Of a stretch of DNA of 41,238 nucleotides, positions 39,473 to 41,238 are shown in pieces; position 1 is the stretch's first letter, and each line of letters begins with the position of its first letter. Below the pieces are notes generated by a model that made no database searches, was not told the DNA's origin, and saw only the letters and a program-made list of their open reading frames with translations. This DNA is from an uncultured Bacteroidia bacterium (lineage in GTDB: Bacteria > Bacteroidota > Bacteroidia > Bacteroidales > UBA932). The stretch spans positions 1 to 41,238 of the forward strand of contig CADAJF010000020.1 in NCBI GenBank assembly GCA_902788175.1, written 5' to 3'. The position numbers were made by a program, and so were the translations under genes.

Positions 39473-39556
39473 ATGATGCGTGCCATCATTAACAACAATA
39501 ACAAAGAACTCAATGCTGTCCGAAGGGCCTTCGAGGCCCTACAATTGGCGGGCTAA
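39473..39556 (+). CDS. Possible small ORF or C-terminal fragment (27 aa)
   Basis: A short frame starting MMRAIINNNNKELNAVRRAF and ending ALQLAG. The frame is open upstream for another 15 or so codons without a start (CQLRDQDE before the Met), so it may be the tail of a lost gene. The composition is protein-like, but no family is recognised. Confidence 0.25.
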   Translation: MMRAIINNNNKELNAVRRAFEALQLAG

Positions 39557-39744
39557 ATCACTTGCGAAACTTAAATATCCCTCATAATAACGAATTATTG
39601 TCAATGTTTTTTCAACGCAATTTAAGATCATTTTACGCTAAATCCCGAGATCTTTCAACGATTTAGCAGAAAACAAATACGACAGAACCCTTAAGTTCTG
39701 CCGCGCCATTCTTTTAATCAACTATATTTCAGAGAGTTGACTAC
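39557..39744. other. AT-rich gap with inverted repeats
   Basis: No gene seen. It holds GCTAAATC (39637-39644) with GATTTAGC (39660-39667), a perfect 8-bp inverted repeat with a 15-nt loop, and the hairpin at 39683-39700 listed separately. These could be remnants of recombination or termination sites. Confidence 0.5.
39683..39700 (-). terminator. Probable terminator of the first 37-aa ORF
   Basis: CAGAAC (39683-39688) pairs with GTTCTG (39695-39700). On the minus strand the hairpin is followed by TCGTATTTGTTTT, a broken T run, about 45 bp after the stop of the small ORF at 39745. Confidence 0.45.
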
Positions 39745-39858
39745 CTAACACTCTTCCTCATTCCAAAAATCGAGTAGTATGCCTCTCAGTGCGTACAGGG
39801 CGTGTTTTCTTAAAATGCGTCCGGTTTTGCGTCCGTTTATTCGGCCATACATGTCCAT
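39745..39858 (-). CDS. Small basic/hydrophobic peptide, copy A (37 aa)
   Basis: A 37-codon minus-strand frame: MDMYGRINGRKTGRILRKHA then LYALRGILLDFWNEEEC and a TAG stop. Its first 20 residues are Arg/Lys/Gly-rich, the middle is hydrophobic and the end acidic. The same frame, of identical length and with an identical first 21 residues, occurs at 41082-41195. Just upstream, copy A carries a 16-bp tandem duplication that leaves the frame itself intact. A hairpin follows the stop at 39683-39700. I do not recognise the peptide; conservation of the frame in two repeats is the only evidence that it is translated. Confidence 0.45.
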   Translation of the reverse strand: MDMYGRINGRKTGRILRKHALYALRGILLDFWNEEEC

Positions 39859-39917
39859 AAATGTCCTCAACCATAAATGTCCTCAAAAATCACTTCTGAG
39901 TGGCCTCCAGAGCCTTT
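39747..39917. repeat. Long direct repeat, copy A
   Basis: 171 bp matching 41084-41238. The part covering the last third of the small ORF has about nine mismatches; the remaining 80 or so bases are identical apart from a 16-bp tandem duplication in copy A (AAATGTCCTCAACCAT-type, at about 39857-39888). Copy B reaches the window edge, so the repeat may be longer. Confidence 0.9.
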
Positions 39918-40037
39918 TCTGACCGCATACCCGTTCGTCAAAAGTGAACCGGAACGCTCTCCCTTGCAGGATTAACGCCAATATACACTTTTGCGTGGCT
40001 CTTCGAGGCATATAATCCCTAATTAATACAGATTTAT

Positions 40038-40899
40038 TTATTCCTCCTGTCCGTCAATTTCCACTGCCTCACCCGTTCCCAATTCCAATTTCGGCTGCTG
40101 TGACTCAATGTACCGTTTCATACTCATGGAACTGACGACTTTCTTACCCGTCTGCTTCTCGAATGCTTCCTTGGCCACCTTGGCGACGGATCCGCCGCGC
40201 TCAGCAACTCGGGCATGCTCAGACATAGTTTCCGGGTGCTCTTCCTTAGTGATGTTACTGGTGGTAAGTTCGGCCAGCATATTCATCACTAACTCCTCAT
40301 TGGTCATATTGTCTCGGAGGTTCTCCTGTTTGAGACCTTTGAGGGGCGGTTAGTCCTGCCCAAGTGTAGTAGATGATATCGGTAAGGGTGGCGTAGCCTG
40401 TGCCTTCTTCAACTCCGTGGGCTTTCCACTGGTCGGTCAGGTCTTTGCGAATCTCGATACTCTTGAGACGTTGGTTGATCCAGTTGTCAGAGTATCCCAG
40501 CCGCTTGTAGTCTTGAAGGGACTGCTGGATACCCAGTTCCGGGTCCTGCATCTGGTGAATCTTTTCGGCGCCGACCTGCGCGAGCCAGCGCTTGAATGGC
40601 TCGGCTTTCTTGGAGGGGATGGACTGGATGATGCGGAACATTCCTTCCAGATTGGCGAAATTCTCTTTCTGAGGGCCTCCAGAGGTGCGTACAACAAGGG
40701 GGTGGACAATTTGTCCCCACCCTTTGGCAAGTTCCGGCTCGCGGCGCCTCATTTTGGAAAGGTAATCTTTTGGATCCTTCGCATCGGCGAGTATCAGGAC
40801 TACATCTTTGATAGAGAAATACCATTTCTCGTCGCTCTCAACCCATATTGTCCGGACTTTATGGTCCTCAAACAAATGTATTTTCTCTATATCAGACAT
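40038..40899 (-). pseudogene. Bro-N (phage antirepressor-like) gene split by a frameshift
   Basis: Two overlapping minus-strand frames (40899-40297 and 40307-40038) join to one protein. The first has the Bro-N start (KIHLFEDHKVRTIWVESDEK, WYFSIKDVVLIL) and FRIIQSIPSKKAEPFKRWLA, WINQRLKSIEIRKDLTDQWK and YATLTDIIYYTWAGLT. It then leaves frame at about 40342-40348 (run of four C). The expected continuation, LKGLKQENLRDNMTNEELVM and ending ERGGSVAKVAKEAFEKQTGK, is intact one frame over. The full protein would be about 285 aa. Such proteins resemble phage antirepressors and are common in Bacteroidetes mobile DNA. A sequencing error or a programmed shift are alternatives to a true mutation. Confidence 0.75.
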
Positions 40900-40916
40900 A
40901 ACCTTAGCGTTTTCTG

Positions 40917-40924
40917 CAAAGATA
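40917..40924 (-). promoter_or_regulatory. -7 promoter box TATCTTTG of the Bro-N gene
   Basis: Exact TAnnTTTG match on the minus strand, 17 bp before the ATG at 40899, giving a very short leader. Confidence 0.65.
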
Positions 40925-40968
40925 ATTCAAACGGAGGCCTAATGCAAATCTTTGCAAGGTTTAAAAAA

Positions 40969-40996
40969 TTGTTTCATTTCGCAAAATGCGAAACAA
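40969..40996. promoter_or_regulatory. Nested inverted repeat upstream of the Bro-N promoter
   Basis: TTTCGCA (40977-40983), AAA, TGCGAAA (40987-40993) form a perfect 7-bp-arm palindrome; TTGTTTC (40969-40975) and GAAACAA (40990-40996) form a second, overlapping pair. The site is about 45-70 bp upstream of the Bro-N -7 box and looks like an operator. Confidence 0.45.
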
Positions 40997-41025
40997 TATG
41001 GGAAGTCTGAGGGTAAAAAATAGAC

Positions 41026-41054
41026 AAAAAAAAGCCAAGGCAAAAACCTTGGCT
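41026..41054 (-). terminator. Intrinsic terminator of the second 37-aa ORF
   Basis: AGCCAAGG (41033-41040) and CCTTGGCT (41047-41054) form a perfect 8-bp stem with a 6-nt loop; on the minus strand it runs into eight T residues. It lies about 28 bp after the stop of the small ORF at 41082. Confidence 0.85.
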
Positions 41055-41081
41055 AATCTTTGCAACTATTTGATTATCAAA

Positions 41082-41195
41082 TCAATATTCTTCCTCGTCC
41101 CAAAAACCGAGTAGTATGGCTCTCAGTGCACACAGGGCATGTTTTCTTAAAATGCGTCCGGTTTTGCGTCCGTTTATTCGGCCATACATGTCCAT
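41082..41195 (-). CDS. Small basic/hydrophobic peptide, copy B (37 aa)
   Basis: A second 37-codon frame: MDMYGRINGRKTGRILRKHA then LCALRAILLGFWDEEEY and TGA. It differs from copy A at five residues, all in the last 16. The stop codon differs (TGA against TAG), and the sequence after it is unrelated except that a strong terminator follows. A stop codon in the same frame lies about 20 bp upstream of the ATG, so the frame is not the tail of a longer gene. Function unknown. Confidence 0.5.
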   Translation of the reverse strand: MDMYGRINGRKTGRILRKHALCALRAILLGFWDEEEY

Positions 41196-41238
41196 AAATG
41201 TCCTCAAAAATCACTTCTGAGTGGCCTCCAGAGCCTTT
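41084..41238. repeat. Long direct repeat, copy B (to window edge)
   Basis: Matches 39747-39917 (offset 1337 bp, or 1321 bp beyond the 16-bp duplication of copy A). The two copies bracket the frameshifted Bro-N gene. Confidence 0.9.

Overview
The window reads as a chromosome fragment of a Bacteroidota (Bacteroidales-type) bacterium. The evidence is the repeated TAnnTTTG -7 promoter box, the lack of clear Shine-Dalgarno sequences, a short (286 aa) primary sigma factor of the Bacteroidetes type, a BtuG/BtuB vitamin B12 uptake locus behind a cobalamin riboswitch, a tricorn-like peptidase, and several families common in this phylum (DUF4298, AAA-DUF4143 ATPase, golvesin-type amidase). The genus cannot be fixed; the GC-rich core suggests a gut or rumen Bacteroidales of the Rikenellaceae/Cryptobacteroides kind, which is only a guess.

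Bases 1-26450 are GC-rich, compact core genome. They hold the edge of a CatA-like acetyltransferase, a solitary AAA-DUF4143 ATPase with a repeat in its promoter, a GT4 glycosyltransferase, a nitroreductase-fold lipoprotein, and a tightly coupled set of four genes (MsbA-like ABC exporter, CBM9-like protein, VanZ-like protein, large golvesin/amidase protein). Then come rpoD-argS (minus strand), an HtrA/DegP protease (minus), dnaN with a DnaQ/ExoX-like exonuclease, the B12 locus (riboswitch, btuG, btuB, btuC-like), nadD-CYTH (minus), gmk with a tricorn-like protease, and a class II fructose-bisphosphate aldolase.

Bases 26450-41238 look like accessory DNA: lower GC, broken genes, IS remnants and repeats. 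The centrepiece is a four-gene minus-strand operon (33389 to 27267) that I do not recognise as a described system. It encodes a stand-alone LytTR DNA-binding protein, a single-pass membrane protein with a phosphodiester-glycosidase-like (DUF2233/NAGPA-like) outer domain, a 989-aa membrane-anchored protein with two separate PD-(D/E)XK nuclease-like domains (one DUF559/Vsr-like, one RecB/Cas4-like), and a DNA2/UPF1-type SF1 helicase. The last two together resemble a split, membrane-tethered Dna2. Divergent from it is a two-gene exported pair (lipoprotein plus a helical-repeat protein). Two copies of a 55-bp dispersed repeat, in the same orientation, bracket this segment at 26481 and 37726.

The right end holds DUF1810 (with a C-terminus encoded by the repeat), a cytidylate-kinase-like protein, a chimeric pseudogene, DUF4298, and a frameshifted Bro-N antirepressor-like gene. 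The last lies between two direct repeats of about 155-171 bp, each encoding a 37-aa basic/hydrophobic peptide followed by its own terminator-like hairpin.
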